A stretch of DNA of 64,000 nt from Nitrospira sp. Lineage in GTDB: Bacteria; Nitrospirota; Nitrospiria; Nitrospirales; Nitrospiraceae. Of this stretch, positions 53,160 through 62,667 are shown in pieces. Location: contig JAJONL010000013.1 in NCBI GenBank assembly GCA_021323395.1, positions 1 through 64,000 on the forward strand. Direction: 5' to 3'. Every line of letters starts with the position of its first letter. Position 1 is the stretch's first letter. A program made the translations under genes and the position numbers. Under the pieces are notes generated by a model. That model searched no databases. It was not told where the DNA came from and saw nothing but the letters and a program-made list of their open reading frames with translations.

Positions 53160-55304
53160 CTACAAAACGAGTTTCTTCATCAGCCATTGCTGAGCAGACC
53201 GAGCGGTTCGGCGGCCGGGGGTCTGCCGCCGGTAGGTGCCGTCGCGATGGAGAATCCAGGCGTGGGTGTTGTCCTCGAGGTAGGGACGGAGGCCTTCCTC
53301 GATGACGCGTTGCCGCAACGTTTTATCCAATACGGGAAACGCCACTTCGATGCGTCTGAAAAAATTGCGGTCCATCCAGTCGGCGCTCGATAGAAATACG
53401 CGGTCATCGCCGTCGTTGAGAAAATAAAAGATTCGGCTGTGTTCGAGAAACTGTCCGATGATCGAGCGCACACGAATATGTTCCGAGAGCCCCGCGATGC
53501 CGGGCCTGAGGGCGCAGGGGCCGCGCACGATCAGATCGATCTTCACGCCGGCTTGGGAGGCTTTATAGAGCGCTCGAATAATCTGCGGTTCGAGAAGCGC
53601 GTTCATCTTGGCGATGATATGGGCCGGGCGACCCTGTTTCGCACGGTCGGTTTCGCGGCCGATCCATTTCAGCAAAGTGGGATGCAAGGTGAACGGCGAT
53701 TGAAGGAGGTGTTTGAGTTTCCCCGGCCGTCCTAACGAGGTCAATTGCTGAAAGACTCTTCGGACGTCACGTCCGATGGCCGCATCGCATGTGAGCAGAC
53801 CGAAATCGGTATAGAGCCGGGCATTGCGGGCGTGATAGTTGCCCGTGCCGAGGTGGGTGTAGTGCCGGAGGAGGCGACCTTCCCGCCGAAGCACGAGACT
53901 CATTTTGGCGTGTGTCTTATGTCCTACCACGCCATAGACCACATGCGCGCCCGCTTCTTCCAGATCGTGAGCCAGTTCGATGTTGGCTTCCTCATCGAAA
54001 CGGGCCCGCAGTTCGATCACAACCGTGACTTCCTTCCCTCCGCGCGCCGCATCGACGAGGGATTGCACGATCGCTGAATCCGCGCCGGTCCGATAGAGGG
54101 TCTGCTTGATGGTGAGGACATGCGGATCCGTGGCGGCCTGCCGAAGGAATTCCGTCACCGGCGCGAATGACTGGTAGGGGTGGTGCAGCAGAATGTCGCC
54201 CTGCCGGATAGCATCGAACCAGTCGTCGCTCGGAATCGCCGTGGCGGGAATGCTTGGAGTGAAGGTCTGAAACTTGAGGTCGGGACGTTCGACGAGGTCC
54301 GGCACGGTCATGAGTCGATGCAGATTGACCGGTCCATGGCATTGATAGACGTCGTGCGCATCGAGGTGGAACTGCTCGCGGAGAAAGTACACCATGTCGG
54401 CAGGGCAGTTGTCCGCCACTTCAAGACGGACGGCATCGCCGAATCGCCGGTCCGGCAGCTGGCCTTCGAGGGCCCGTCGGAGATCGTCCACGTCTTCTTC
54501 GTCCACAAAGAGATTGCTGTTTCGCGTGACGCGAAACTGATAACAGCCGGTCACGTGCATGCCCGGGAACAACTGGTGGACGAAGGCATGGATGACCGAC
54601 GACAGGAAGGCAAAATCGTGGGGCCAGGTAGCGGTGCGCGACGGGAGACGGATCACGCGCGGAAGCGAACGCGGAACTTGTACGATGGCCGTGCCATTCG
54701 GACGCCCGAAGGCATCCGTTCCCTCCAGCGTCACCAAAAAATTGAGACTCTTGTTGAGTAATTTCGGAAAGGGATGCGCGGGATCCAACCCGACAGGGCT
54801 GAGAAGTGGGAGCAATTCGCGAGAAAAGAAGCGGCGCATCCACCGGATGTGGGACGCCATCCATTCCGAGCGCTTCAGAAATCGGATTCTCTGATCGGCC
54901 AGTTGCGGGATCAGGGCCTGGTTCAAGACCGTATATTGCTCGTGCACCAATTGATGCGTGAGCGTGGCAATGCGAGAGAGGAGTTCGGAAGGCGTCAGCC
55001 CATCGGGGCCCGGTTGTTCCACGCCATGGGAGACCTGCTCCTTCAGCCCCGCGACGCGGACTTCGAAAAACTCATCGAGGTTGGAACTCACGATGCATAG
55101 GAACTTCAATCGTTCCAGCAGCGGGACCTTTTGGTCCTTCGCCAGATCCAGCACCCGGCGGTTGAACTCCAGGAGGCTCAACTCTCGATTCAAAAACCAT
55201 TCATGCCGAGAAAGATCACTCGTCGTCGGCCGCGACGTGGCCACCGCCATGACAGGCGGTGGCGTGCGATCCTGATGGTTGGAAGTGGAGTTCCGCAATG
55301 CCAT
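53160..55304 (-). CDS. ppk1: Polyphosphate kinase 1
   Basis: 714 residues from the ATG at 55304, with GAGG 7 nt upstream (TTG 55310 is the alternative). Order: N domain (FLNRELSLLEFNRRVLDLA, FLCIVSSNLDEFFEVRV), head domain, then two PLD-like catalytic domains with VVGHKTHAKMSLVLR (the autophosphorylated His of HxK), HYTHLGTGNYHARNARLYTDFGLLT, IDLIVRGPCALRPGIAGLSE and IIGQFLEHSRIFYF. It makes polyphosphate from ATP reversibly, linked to stress and energy storage. It sits downstream of the exported-protein gene on the same strand, about 110 bp away. Confidence 0.95.
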   Translation of the reverse strand: MALRNSTSNHQDRTPPPVMAVATSRPTTSDLSRHEWFLNRELSLLEFNRRVLDLAKDQKVPLLERLKFLCIVSSNLDEFFEVRVAGLKEQVSHGVEQPGPDGLTPSELLSRIATLTHQLVHEQYTVLNQALIPQLADQRIRFLKRSEWMASHIRWMRRFFSRELLPLLSPVGLDPAHPFPKLLNKSLNFLVTLEGTDAFGRPNGTAIVQVPRSLPRVIRLPSRTATWPHDFAFLSSVIHAFVHQLFPGMHVTGCYQFRVTRNSNLFVDEEDVDDLRRALEGQLPDRRFGDAVRLEVADNCPADMVYFLREQFHLDAHDVYQCHGPVNLHRLMTVPDLVERPDLKFQTFTPSIPATAIPSDDWFDAIRQGDILLHHPYQSFAPVTEFLRQAATDPHVLTIKQTLYRTGADSAIVQSLVDAARGGKEVTVVIELRARFDEEANIELAHDLEEAGAHVVYGVVGHKTHAKMSLVLRREGRLLRHYTHLGTGNYHARNARLYTDFGLLTCDAAIGRDVRRVFQQLTSLGRPGKLKHLLQSPFTLHPTLLKWIGRETDRAKQGRPAHIIAKMNALLEPQIIRALYKASQAGVKIDLIVRGPCALRPGIAGLSEHIRVRSIIGQFLEHSRIFYFLNDGDDRVFLSSADWMDRNFFRRIEVAFPVLDKTLRQRVIEEGLRPYLEDNTHAWILHRDGTYRRQTPGRRTARSAQQWLMKKLVL

Positions 55305-55411
55305 ACCCAAACCTCAGCGCTCTTCCTCAGCCGCATGGGGCCGCGGATCAAGAAACGGCGACTCCTGGACGTGCAGCTGCCGCTGGACGGCCAGGATGAC
55401 GGATGATCTCA

Positions 55412-56317
55412 TCAGGCGCATCCAATGCGGCTGGTTGAAACCACGAAATTGTCGAGATAGCGTTGTTGGATCTGGTCGAACGGCACCGAGGTCCAATACT
55501 GTTCGAGATACACCGCGTTGATGCCGTAGTCATCGTAGGCGCCGATCCAATTGAGCCCAGTCCGTTGCGCTTCCGGCTGGTCGTCGATCCAATACTCGAA
55601 CAGCCCATCTGCGGCTTCACGATGGTTCAGCTTCATATGGACTTCAATACAAAACCACTTGCCGACGTTGGTGGCGTGAAACAGCGGCGTGTGCCCGCTG
55701 GCCGCTCCGATCCAACGCAGGCGCGGAAAATCATTATACGTGGTCGTACGAAGGGTCCCCAGTTCATCGGTGCCGCTGGCCGGATCGAGATACAGCCGGT
55801 CGGGATCCGACCCGGGAAGGCCGCCGCTCCAAAGATGGCCGATGGCCGCCTGCGCAAATCGGTCGCTGGACAGAATGGTGGCCCTGGTGAGTTTGTCGGC
55901 CCCGCCCCCGGTCCACCCGGGCTGAAGTCGCAGATCGAAACGCCAGTAGATGTCATGGTACCGAGCGGTTCCCGCATCCACTGGTTTCATATAGGCGCTC
56001 GGCGTTTTCCCGAACGCGAGGTGCAGCGATCCAGCATGTGGATCACCGGGGAGGTACTCCGCGCGCATGCCGATGGAATTACCGACGCCCACACCGGCCT
56101 CCCGAACAAACCGTCCGTGGCGCTGATCGTATTCGAAATAGCTGGAGAGCCGATCGATTTCAAAATCGTCGCACCAGAGCCATTCGGCATGCCGACTTTG
56201 CCAGTCGGCGCAGATGGGCGCACTGGGTTCCTCGGCAACCGAATACCACCTCTCCTGGCCCAGCCATGCGAAGACGCATAACGCCGCTGCGAGGCCACAT
56301 CGCAGCCGCATGGTCAT
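55412..56317 (-). CDS. Exported protein of unknown function, polysaccharide-lyase-like features
   Basis: 301 residues. Signal peptide (about 1-28, LAAALCVFAWLGQERWYSVAEE). The body is rich in beta strands and aromatic residues: WCDDFEIDRLSSYFEYD, HDIYWRFDLRLQPGWTGGGADKLTR, KWFCIEVHMKLNHREAADGLFEYWIDD. The pattern HDIYWRF..K...NHR...DG.FEYWIDD recalls concanavalin-like folds of heparinase-I or alginate-lyase type proteins, but I do not recognise the family. The start lies 2 bp after the ilvD stop, so the two are probably co-transcribed. Confidence 0.75.
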   Translation of the reverse strand: MTMRLRCGLAAALCVFAWLGQERWYSVAEEPSAPICADWQSRHAEWLWCDDFEIDRLSSYFEYDQRHGRFVREAGVGVGNSIGMRAEYLPGDPHAGSLHLAFGKTPSAYMKPVDAGTARYHDIYWRFDLRLQPGWTGGGADKLTRATILSSDRFAQAAIGHLWSGGLPGSDPDRLYLDPASGTDELGTLRTTTYNDFPRLRWIGAASGHTPLFHATNVGKWFCIEVHMKLNHREAADGLFEYWIDDQPEAQRTGLNWIGAYDDYGINAVYLEQYWTSVPFDQIQQRYLDNFVVSTSRIGCA

Positions 56318-56319
56318 GG

Positions 56320-57993
56320 TCAGGTGGTCACCGCGCCTTCCGATGCGGACGAGACGTGCCGGGCATATTTCCCCATCACCCCCGACAGGTACCGGGGCTC
56401 GGGCAGCTTCACTTTTTTGAGCCGCGCGGTCAGTTCCTTCTGGGTTAGCTTGACGTCCAGTCGCCGCTTTGCGATATCGAAGGTGATGATGTCGCCGTTC
56501 TTCACCGCGCCGATCGGACCACCCTTGACGGCTTCCGGCGCCACATGTCCTGCCATCAAGCCATGGGTGGCTCCGGAGAATCTGCCGTCGGTGAGCAATG
56601 CGACGGAATCGCCCAGCCCCGCTCCGACGATAGCTGCCGTCACGCCCAGCATCTCTCGCATGCCAGGGCCGCCAGACGGCCCTTCGTATCGAATGACCAC
56701 CACATCGCCGGCTTTGATTTGTCCTGCCTGGACGGCCACGAAGGCATCTTCTTCGCGATCATAGACCTTGGCGGGTCCGCTGAAATGCATGATGGAGTGA
56801 CCGGCAACTTTGACTACGCAGCCCTCGGGCGCCAGGTTCCCCTTGAGAATGACCAGGCCTCCTGTCGGCTTGATCGGCTTCGACAAAGGACGCAACACTT
56901 CCTGTCCGGGCCTTTCCTGTGCGGCCTTGGCTTCTTCCCCGATCGTGCGCCCGGTGACGGTGATCTGGTCCGGATGCAGGATCTTCGCATCAATCAGTCG
57001 TTTGGCCACGAGTGTGGTGCCGCCGGCTGTATAGAGGTCCGCCGCGGTGAAGCGGCCGCCCGGCTTCAGATCGGCCAGCAACGGTACCTTTCGATTGATC
57101 TTATCGAAATCGTCGATGGTCAGCCGCACGCCCATTTCGCGCGCCACCGCCAGGAGATGCAGCACCGCATTGGTGGAACCGCCGGTCGTCGCCACGGCGG
57201 CGATCGCATTTTCGATCGAGCGGCGCGTGATGATCTGTTTGGGACGAATGTCTTTCTTGAGCAGGTCCATGACCAGCTTGCCGCATTCGAAGGCCACGTC
57301 GTCTTTCTTCTGGTCCATGGCCGGCACGCCGTTGCGTCCCATCGGCGAGATCCCGAGGAACTCAAATGCGATGGCCATGGTATTGGCGGTGAACTGGCCG
57401 CCGCAGGCGCCCGGGCCGGGACAGGCGTGATCTTCCAAATCCTTCAATTCCGCATTGGTCATGCCGCCGGCCGCATGTTTGCCCACCGCTTCGAAGACGT
57501 CCTGAATCGTGACGTCGTGCCCCTGGAACTGCCCCGGCATGATCGATCCGCCGTACAGCATGAGCGAGGGAATGTTGAGTCGGCAGAGCGCCATGACGGT
57601 GCCCGGTATGGTCTTGTCGCAGCCGGAGAGAGCGACCACGCCGTCGAAGAGATGTCCGCGCGCCACCAGTTCGATGGAGTCCGCAATCACCTCCCGACTG
57701 ATCAGGGAGGCCTTCATGCCCTCCGTGCCCATGGAAATTCCGTCGGATACGGCGATGGTGTTGTATTCGATGGGGGTGCCGCCGGCCGCGCGGATCCCTG
57801 CCTTGACCCGTTCAGAGAGGCGGCGGAGGTGGTAATTGCAGGGCATGACTTCAATCCACGTGTTGGCGACGCCGATCAGGGGGCGCTCAAGGTCGGCGTC
57901 GGTGAAGCCGACTGCTTTCAGCATGGCGCGAGCGGGGGCGCGGCCTGGTCCGTCAAGCAGATTGTGGCTCTTGTGTCGGGGGTCGATCGTCAT
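56320..57993 (-). CDS. ilvD: Dihydroxy-acid dehydratase
   Basis: 557 residues; GAAGGAG upstream of the ATG. Iron-sulfur dehydratase (IlvD/Edd family) with Cys ligands in [10 protein letters not shown] (about residue 124) and [19 protein letters not shown] (about 193-203). Other signatures are [52 protein letters not shown] and the end DGDIITFDI. It dehydrates 2,3-dihydroxy acids in valine, isoleucine and leucine synthesis. No other ilv gene is near. Confidence 0.96.
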   Translation of the reverse strand: MTIDPRHKSHNLLDGPGRAPARAMLKAVGFTDADLERPLIGVANTWIEVMPCNYHLRRLSERVKAGIRAAGGTPIEYNTIAVSDGISMGTEGMKASLISREVIADSIELVARGHLFDGVVALSGCDKTIPGTVMALCRLNIPSLMLYGGSIMPGQFQGHDVTIQDVFEAVGKHAAGGMTNAELKDLEDHACPGPGACGGQFTANTMAIAFEFLGISPMGRNGVPAMDQKKDDVAFECGKLVMDLLKKDIRPKQIITRRSIENAIAAVATTGGSTNAVLHLLAVAREMGVRLTIDDFDKINRKVPLLADLKPGGRFTAADLYTAGGTTLVAKRLIDAKILHPDQITVTGRTIGEEAKAAQERPGQEVLRPLSKPIKPTGGLVILKGNLAPEGCVVKVAGHSIMHFSGPAKVYDREEDAFVAVQAGQIKAGDVVVIRYEGPSGGPGMREMLGVTAAIVGAGLGDSVALLTDGRFSGATHGLMAGHVAPEAVKGGPIGAVKNGDIITFDIAKRRLDVKLTQKELTARLKKVKLPEPRYLSGVMGKYARHVSSASEGAVTT

Positions 57994-58208
57994 AACACTC
58001 CTTCATCTACGGGACTGCAGTCTACCGTTCAACACCACTATCAGATGGATCGCAAACTTTCGCATAGATGAGCGTGAAGGGTCAATCTGCGGGCGACGCG
58101 AAGCTGGGAATTTGAAGGGGACGTGGGTAGAAATGCGGGATCTCGTGAAGGGGCGGTCACAGGCCAGGAGGCCGGGCGACATGTCACGATGTCCCCGGCC
58201 TCGCTGAA

Positions 58209-58550
58209 TCAGTGTTTCTTTTTCTTGTCGTGCTTTTCGTGTTTCGCTTCGGTGTCGATCACGTCGCCGCCGGCCGCATCGATGTGCACCTCGGTCACCT
58301 GGCCGTCGGCTCCCAAGACTTCAACCTCCCAGACCGTCTTACCGTGTTTCTTTTCGAGCTCGGCTTCGACCACGGTGCCCGGCACCTTCTCCGAGGCCGT
58401 CTTGATGGCCTGGTCGATGGTCACCTTGGCGTCTTTCACCAGATCCGCGACGTGGCCCTCGTCGTGCTTGCCCTTGTCACTCCAGGCAGGGGTACTCGCG
58501 AAAGAGAGTGCGCCGACCATCAGCGCCGACATGGCTATGTGCTTGATCAT
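58209..58550 (-). CDS. Exported PepSY-domain protein
   Basis: 113 residues from the ATG at 58550, which follows CGGAGG; GTG 58553 also possible. Signal peptide ending near SDKGK. One PepSY domain: VTIDQAIKTASEKVPGTVVEAELEKKHGKTVWEVEVLGADGQVTEVHIDAAGGDVI. The tail is His/Lys-rich (KHEKHDKKKKH), which may bind metal. It follows the Spy-like gene in the same direction by about 30 bp. Confidence 0.9.
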   Translation of the reverse strand: MIKHIAMSALMVGALSFASTPAWSDKGKHDEGHVADLVKDAKVTIDQAIKTASEKVPGTVVEAELEKKHGKTVWEVEVLGADGQVTEVHIDAAGGDVIDTEAKHEKHDKKKKH

Positions 58551-58580
58551 CACAACCTCCGATCGTAGGCAGCGTCACGG

Positions 58581-59180
58581 TTATTGAGGTTTGGCCTGGC
58601 CATGCGGGCTCACGCCGGCAGGGTTTCCTCCGTGCGGATTCTTTCCATGAGGGGCATCATAACCACCTTTATGCTGTTGCATCGCCTTGTCGTGCTCGGC
58701 TTGTTGCTTGGTGCGCTGCTCCGGGGTCAAGATCGCCATGGCCTCACGGCGGGTCTTGATCGACAAGAGGCGGAGCGCGATTTGAACATCTTCGCTCTGT
58801 TTGAGCTTGCTTTCAATGGCGCCCATGTCCGTCTTTTCCTCGTCCGTCAGCGCCTTCAACTCCCGTTCGGCCACCTGAATATCGGCTTCCATCTTGATGC
58901 GGCTCTTGTCGAGGTTGAGTTGCATCTCTTTGAGTTTGGTCACCTGTTCGGCGCTCAAGCCGATGTCTTTTTCATGTTTCAGGAAGTGACGGATGAGATG
59001 GCCTGCGCCGCCGTGCATCATCATTTCCATCATGCTGGCGCCCGAACCATGCCGGCTTCCCTTGTCATAGCCACCGCCGTGGCCGCCATATCCACCTTCG
59101 GGATTCGCCCACGCGGGAGAAACCGTCAGGGCGCAGGCCAGCGCCGACGCGGTGGCAAATGTGAACAGTTTCGTGGTCAT
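58581..59180 (-). CDS. Spy/CpxP-like periplasmic LTxxQ protein
   Basis: 199 residues. Signal peptide (1-25), a Gly/His-rich segment (GYGGHGGGYDKGSRHGSG) and then a helical domain with LTxxQ-like motifs (IGLSAEQVTKLKEMQLNLDKSRIK; AMAILTPEQRTKQQAEHD), characteristic of Spy/CpxP periplasmic chaperone or metal-stress proteins. The C-terminus is His/Gly-rich (KGGYDAPHGKNPHGGNPAG). A role in metal or envelope stress is inferred. Its Shine-Dalgarno AAGGAGG is well placed. It is followed downstream by the PepSY gene. Confidence 0.88.
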   Translation of the reverse strand: MTTKLFTFATASALACALTVSPAWANPEGGYGGHGGGYDKGSRHGSGASMMEMMMHGGAGHLIRHFLKHEKDIGLSAEQVTKLKEMQLNLDKSRIKMEADIQVAERELKALTDEEKTDMGAIESKLKQSEDVQIALRLLSIKTRREAMAILTPEQRTKQQAEHDKAMQQHKGGYDAPHGKNPHGGNPAGVSPHGQAKPQ

Positions 59181-59204
59181 TCAATCCTCCTTCGGTTAAG
59201 TCGA

Positions 59205-59852
59205 TTAGTGTCCAGTCAGTCCGCGTAACAGCCCTTGATCGCCGGTGAGGGCATTGACCATAAATTGAACAGCCAGCGCAGCCAGCAACAGGCCCATCAA
59301 GCGCGAGATGATTTTTTCGGCGATGGGGTTGAGCCACTTCGCGCCGCGTGCACCGATCGCCAATATACTGTAACTCGCCAAACCGACGAGTACAAGGCAT
59401 CCCAATAACACGGCCTGCAAAGTGAGGCTGGTGGCACGCGTTTCAAGCAGAATCACGGTCGAGATCGCCGCCGGTCCGGCCAGCATGGGGATGGCGAGCG
59501 GCGTGATGGCGATATCGTCCTTGCTGGTTCCGGCGGCGGTTTCGGCCGCCGTTTCCTGCACCGTCGACCGCTGCGCGCGCAGCATGTCCAACGCGACCAA
59601 GAGCAAAATGAGTCCGCCGGCAATTTGCACTGCCGGCAGCGTAATGCCGAGGAGTGTAAAGATCGTCTGTCCGAACAGCGCGAAGCCGGTCAAGATTCCG
59701 ATGGCGACCACGCACGCCATTCGCGCCGTACGCAGTCGTTGTCCCACCGAGTCTCGCGGGGTCATGGCGAGAAACGCCGGGACCACGGCGATCGGATCCA
59801 CGATGACGAATAGTGAACTGAATGCGAACAGCGCGTATTCGACGATAGTCAT
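59205..59852 (-). CDS. MarC-family integral membrane protein
   Basis: 215 residues with six transmembrane helices. Family signature FAFSSLFVIVDPIAVVPAFLAMTP at the N-terminus, IALTGFALFGQTIFTLLGI-type helices, PLAIPMLAGPAAISTVIL and IGARGAKWLNPIAEKIISRLMGLLLAALAVQF. MarC/SnaE proteins are widespread, probably transporters; earlier links to antibiotic resistance are not supported. It lies 24 bp upstream of the Spy-like gene on the minus strand. Confidence 0.92.
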   Translation of the reverse strand: MTIVEYALFAFSSLFVIVDPIAVVPAFLAMTPRDSVGQRLRTARMACVVAIGILTGFALFGQTIFTLLGITLPAVQIAGGLILLLVALDMLRAQRSTVQETAAETAAGTSKDDIAITPLAIPMLAGPAAISTVILLETRATSLTLQAVLLGCLVLVGLASYSILAIGARGAKWLNPIAEKIISRLMGLLLAALAVQFMVNALTGDQGLLRGLTGH

Positions 59853-59881
59853 GGGTGAGGTGGACCCCGGTGCAATGCTGT

Positions 59882-60060
59882 TAACCTGGATTATTCATGA
59901 ATGCCGTCGCGAGTCGTTCGAGACTGAAGCCCGCCGGGGTTTCTCGCAGGTGAGGCCGACGCAGGCGTACTGGCAGTCCGTCGAGGAGGTCGAACGAGAA
60001 AAGCCCAGCCGGGCGAGAGGATGGGACGACGGAGCAGGGATTCATGAATAGTCCGGGTTA
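59882..60060. repeat. MITE-like element with terminal inverted repeats
   Basis: About 179 bp. The left end TAACCTGGATTATTCATGA and, read on the minus strand, the right end TAACCCGGACTATTCATGA form 20-odd bp arms with few mismatches, sharing TATTCATGAAT. The inside has a second inverted set (GTCGTTCGAG and GGTCGAACGAG). No coding capacity. The right end supplies the TAA stop of the dnaJ-like gene. Confidence 0.75.
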
Positions 60061-61086
60061 GGATGAACTGCGTCGCGAGGCGGCGATGATTTCAGCTCGC
60101 GGGTCGCTATGACGGACCCGGCCCAGTTGTTCATACAGGGCTCGTTCCTCGTCGGAGAGCGCGGTAGGCATGACGATCTTGAGCTTCAGGAACAAATCTC
60201 CTTGGTCACCGGAGGCGGTCGGAAGCCCCTTGCCCTTCAATCGCAGTTTGCTATCGGCTTTGCTGCCTGGAGGAATTTTGACCTTCACCGGTTCCGCCAG
60301 CGTCGGGGCCATGACCTCTGCGCCAAGTGCGGCTTCCCAAGGCCAGACGGGGAGAGTGACCTGCACGTCGAAACCCTTTTGACGAAAGATCCCATTCGGT
60401 TGGATATGCACGCGAAGGTAGAGGTCCCCGGGTTTTCCCCCATTGATTCCGGGCTGGCCTTTACCAGCGAGACGGACGCGGGTGTCGTTTTGCACGCCGG
60501 CCGGAATGCGCACTTCGATGGTGCGTTTCTCGGTTTGCGTGCCGGATCCCCCACAGACCACACAGGGACGACCGCGGACGATGGCGCTGCCGCCGCAGGC
60601 CTTGCAAGGGATACGTTCGGTGAGGTCGATGCGCCGTGAGACGCCGTTCAGGACTTCACGAATGGTCAGTTCGACATCCGTTTCCAGATCTTCTCCGTCG
60701 ACCGCAAAGCCTGGCGATCCCCCGCCACGGCCTCGACCGCCGAAGAACGTGTCGAAGATGTCTCCAAAATCACCGCTGAATCCGCCGCCCGCGCCGGCGT
60801 GTCCCCCCCGAGGGCCGGCCTGCTGACGGGCCTTCTCATAGGCCTCCGCCTGCTCCCAGTTCTGCCCGTATTGATCGTACTTTTTCCGCTTGTCAGGGTC
60901 CGACAGCACCTCGTGCGCTTCATTCAGCTCTTTGAATTTCTTCTCCATCTCCGTTTTTTTTGCGCCGGTATGGAGATCGGGATGGAATTCTCTCGCGCGG
61001 CGTCGAAACGCCTTCTTGATGTCGTCCGCGGAGGCGTTACGGGCGATGCCGAGGATGTCGTAGTAGCCGCGTTGAGCGGTAGCCAT
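60058..61086 (-). CDS. DnaJ-family co-chaperone with a reduced zinc-finger
   Basis: 342 residues from the ATG at 61086; the open frame extends to 61170 without a ribosome site. J-domain (about 5-70): [34 protein letters not shown] with the HPD motif. Then a Gly-rich segment ([20 protein letters not shown]), and only two CxxCxGxG-type motifs ([22 protein letters not shown]) where full DnaJ has four. The two beta-barrel C-terminal domains follow ([30 protein letters not shown]). It stimulates DnaK ATPase and binds unfolded protein. The stop codon comes from the adjacent repeat element. Confidence 0.9.
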   Translation of the reverse strand: MATAQRGYYDILGIARNASADDIKKAFRRRAREFHPDLHTGAKKTEMEKKFKELNEAHEVLSDPDKRKKYDQYGQNWEQAEAYEKARQQAGPRGGHAGAGGGFSGDFGDIFDTFFGGRGRGGGSPGFAVDGEDLETDVELTIREVLNGVSRRIDLTERIPCKACGGSAIVRGRPCVVCGGSGTQTEKRTIEVRIPAGVQNDTRVRLAGKGQPGINGGKPGDLYLRVHIQPNGIFRQKGFDVQVTLPVWPWEAALGAEVMAPTLAEPVKVKIPPGSKADSKLRLKGKGLPTASGDQGDLFLKLKIVMPTALSDEERALYEQLGRVRHSDPRAEIIAASRRSSS

Positions 61087-61239
61087 CAGTGGGTCCGTGA
61101 AAACATTAGGTGATGCGCCAGCAAAGCGCAATCGTTTCAGGAGCTTACGAGGTCTCCAGATGCATTGCAAGCGAACTCACGGTTTTTCTCCTTCTCTGTC
61201 GCTGTCTTATTGCAAGAGATAAGGAACAGGGGGCCGCAG

Positions 61240-62340
61240 TCAAGAGGGTGGGCTCGGCGCCCGGTCGAACCGCTTATTGTCGAGGAAGAGATGAAGCTTG
61301 TCTATGGGGATGAAAAGCGATATGACCAAGGCCGGCTTGCCGTCGGTGACTCGCGCGGTGCGGACGACCAGCGGGAGGCGGCCGACTCGGCAATGAAGGA
61401 GCAGGTCTGCCCCGAGGTCTTCCACCAGTTCCACCATCGCTTGCAGTCGAACCGCCCCGGCTGCTTCTTGCAGACAGATGTCTTCCGGACGGATGCCGAG
61501 CGTAGCGACGGATTCCACTGTGGCTGGGAACGACGACACGGCCGCCGGCAGCGGCAGCTCGACGTCGTCGTTGCGAAAGAAGGTCTGCCCGTTCCGCCGC
61601 GTCAGAGTGCCTGGCCAGAGGTTCATTGCGGGCGTTCCGATAAAGGAGGCGACGAACGGGTCGGCTGGAGCAGCGTAAAGGCGCTGAGGAGGATCGACCT
61701 GTCGGACGCTTCCGCTCTCCAGCACAACGATGCGATCGCCCAAGGTCATGGCTTCAACCTGGTCATGGGTGACATAGATGATGGTGGCCTGGAGGCGCTG
61801 TTGCAATTTCTTCAGTTCGATGCGCATCGCCGTGCGAAGCTGGGCATCCAGGTTGGAGAGTGGCTCGTCGAAGAGAAACAGCTTGGGTTTGCGCACAATC
61901 GCGCGTCCCATCGCCACCCGCTGGCGTTGACCGCCCGACAGGTCCTTGGGTTTCCGCTCCAGCAGAGGATGGATGTCCAATAATTGGGCGGCCTCGGCGA
62001 TCCGCTCCTCAATGACCGGGCGCGGCGCTCCCCGCATCTTTAAAGCAAAGGCCATGTTCTCGCGGACCGATAGGTGCGGGTAGAGCGCGTACTGCTGAAA
62101 GACCATGGCGATATCGCGTTCCGCCGGCGGAAGAGAATCAACTATCGCCCCGTCGATGAGCACCCGGCCGGAAGTCTGGGCATCAAGGCCGGCAATGATG
62201 CGCAGCAAGGTCGACTTGCCGCAGCCGGAGGGCCCCAACAAAATCGTGAAGCTGCCATCCGGGACCTGCAACGAAATATCGTGCAGGACGACTTGGTCGG
62301 GATAGGATTTCGAAACGGCACGCAGTTCCAGTTCAGCCAC
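61240..62340 (-). CDS. Sugar-type ABC transporter ATPase (MalK/UgpC-like)
   Basis: 366 residues; GTG start with AGGAG 6 nt upstream. ATPase domain: LLGPSGCGKSTLLRIIAGL (Walker A), KDLSGGQRQRVAMGRAI (signature), FLFDEPLSNLDAQLR (Walker B), YVTHDQVEAMTLGDRI (H-loop). The C-terminal TOBE domain has IGTPAMNLWPG and TLGIRPEDI. Of the carbohydrate uptake class CUT1. The partner permeases are encoded upstream, beyond an intervening repeat. Substrate unknown. Confidence 0.93.
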   Translation of the reverse strand: MAELELRAVSKSYPDQVVLHDISLQVPDGSFTILLGPSGCGKSTLLRIIAGLDAQTSGRVLIDGAIVDSLPPAERDIAMVFQQYALYPHLSVRENMAFALKMRGAPRPVIEERIAEAAQLLDIHPLLERKPKDLSGGQRQRVAMGRAIVRKPKLFLFDEPLSNLDAQLRTAMRIELKKLQQRLQATIIYVTHDQVEAMTLGDRIVVLESGSVRQVDPPQRLYAAPADPFVASFIGTPAMNLWPGTLTRRNGQTFFRNDDVELPLPAAVSSFPATVESVATLGIRPEDICLQEAAGAVRLQAMVELVEDLGADLLLHCRVGRLPLVVRTARVTDGKPALVISLFIPIDKLHLFLDNKRFDRAPSPPS

Positions 62341-62353
62341 AGCGATCTCCTAG

Positions 62354-62592
62354 CAGGCTGTTGATAAAGGTCGCCAGCGGCGTTCTCGCGAGACACTGCC
62401 GCCTCACTGTCTCGGCGGCGTTCACAAACGTGACGCGCTTTATTCAGCGCGTCGTGAACCTCAGAGGCTCAATGTACCGCACACGGGAAGAGAGCCTGTC
62501 TCGGCAGGCGCCGGGTGGGCGGGTAAGAAAAATGTGGCCTCGCCTCCTCGCATTGCTGCGGCCTTGCTGGACGGCCTTTCTGAACAGCCTGT
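62354..62592. repeat. Intergenic repeat with terminal inverted repeats
   Basis: About 239 bp. The left arm (CAGGCTGTTGATAAAGGTCG, 62354-) and right arm, read on the minus strand (CAGGCTGTTCAGAAAGGCCG, from 62592), match at most positions. A second hairpin (GACGCGC/GCGCGTC near 62432-62453) lies within. It shares CGCCAGCGGCGTTCTCGC and GGGCGGGTAAGAA with the 43 kb repeat. It lies between ABC transporter genes; the left edge is about 10 bp from the ATPase start, touching its ribosome site region. Confidence 0.8.
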
Positions 62593-62667
62593 GGGGCACC
62601 AAGGTCCGATCTCGGCCCTTGGACAACATACTTTCCTGGCTACGACGTATGACGATTCAATACCTTA

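Noticed and set aside
56545-58071. A 508-codon plus-strand open frame opposite ilvD
   Set aside because: ilvD on the minus strand is a complete, motif-rich enzyme; the opposite frame is a GC-rich shadow without family features.
61165-61983. A 272-codon plus-strand open frame opposite the ABC ATPase
   Set aside because: The minus-strand ATPase has all its motifs; the plus-strand frame is a shadow.
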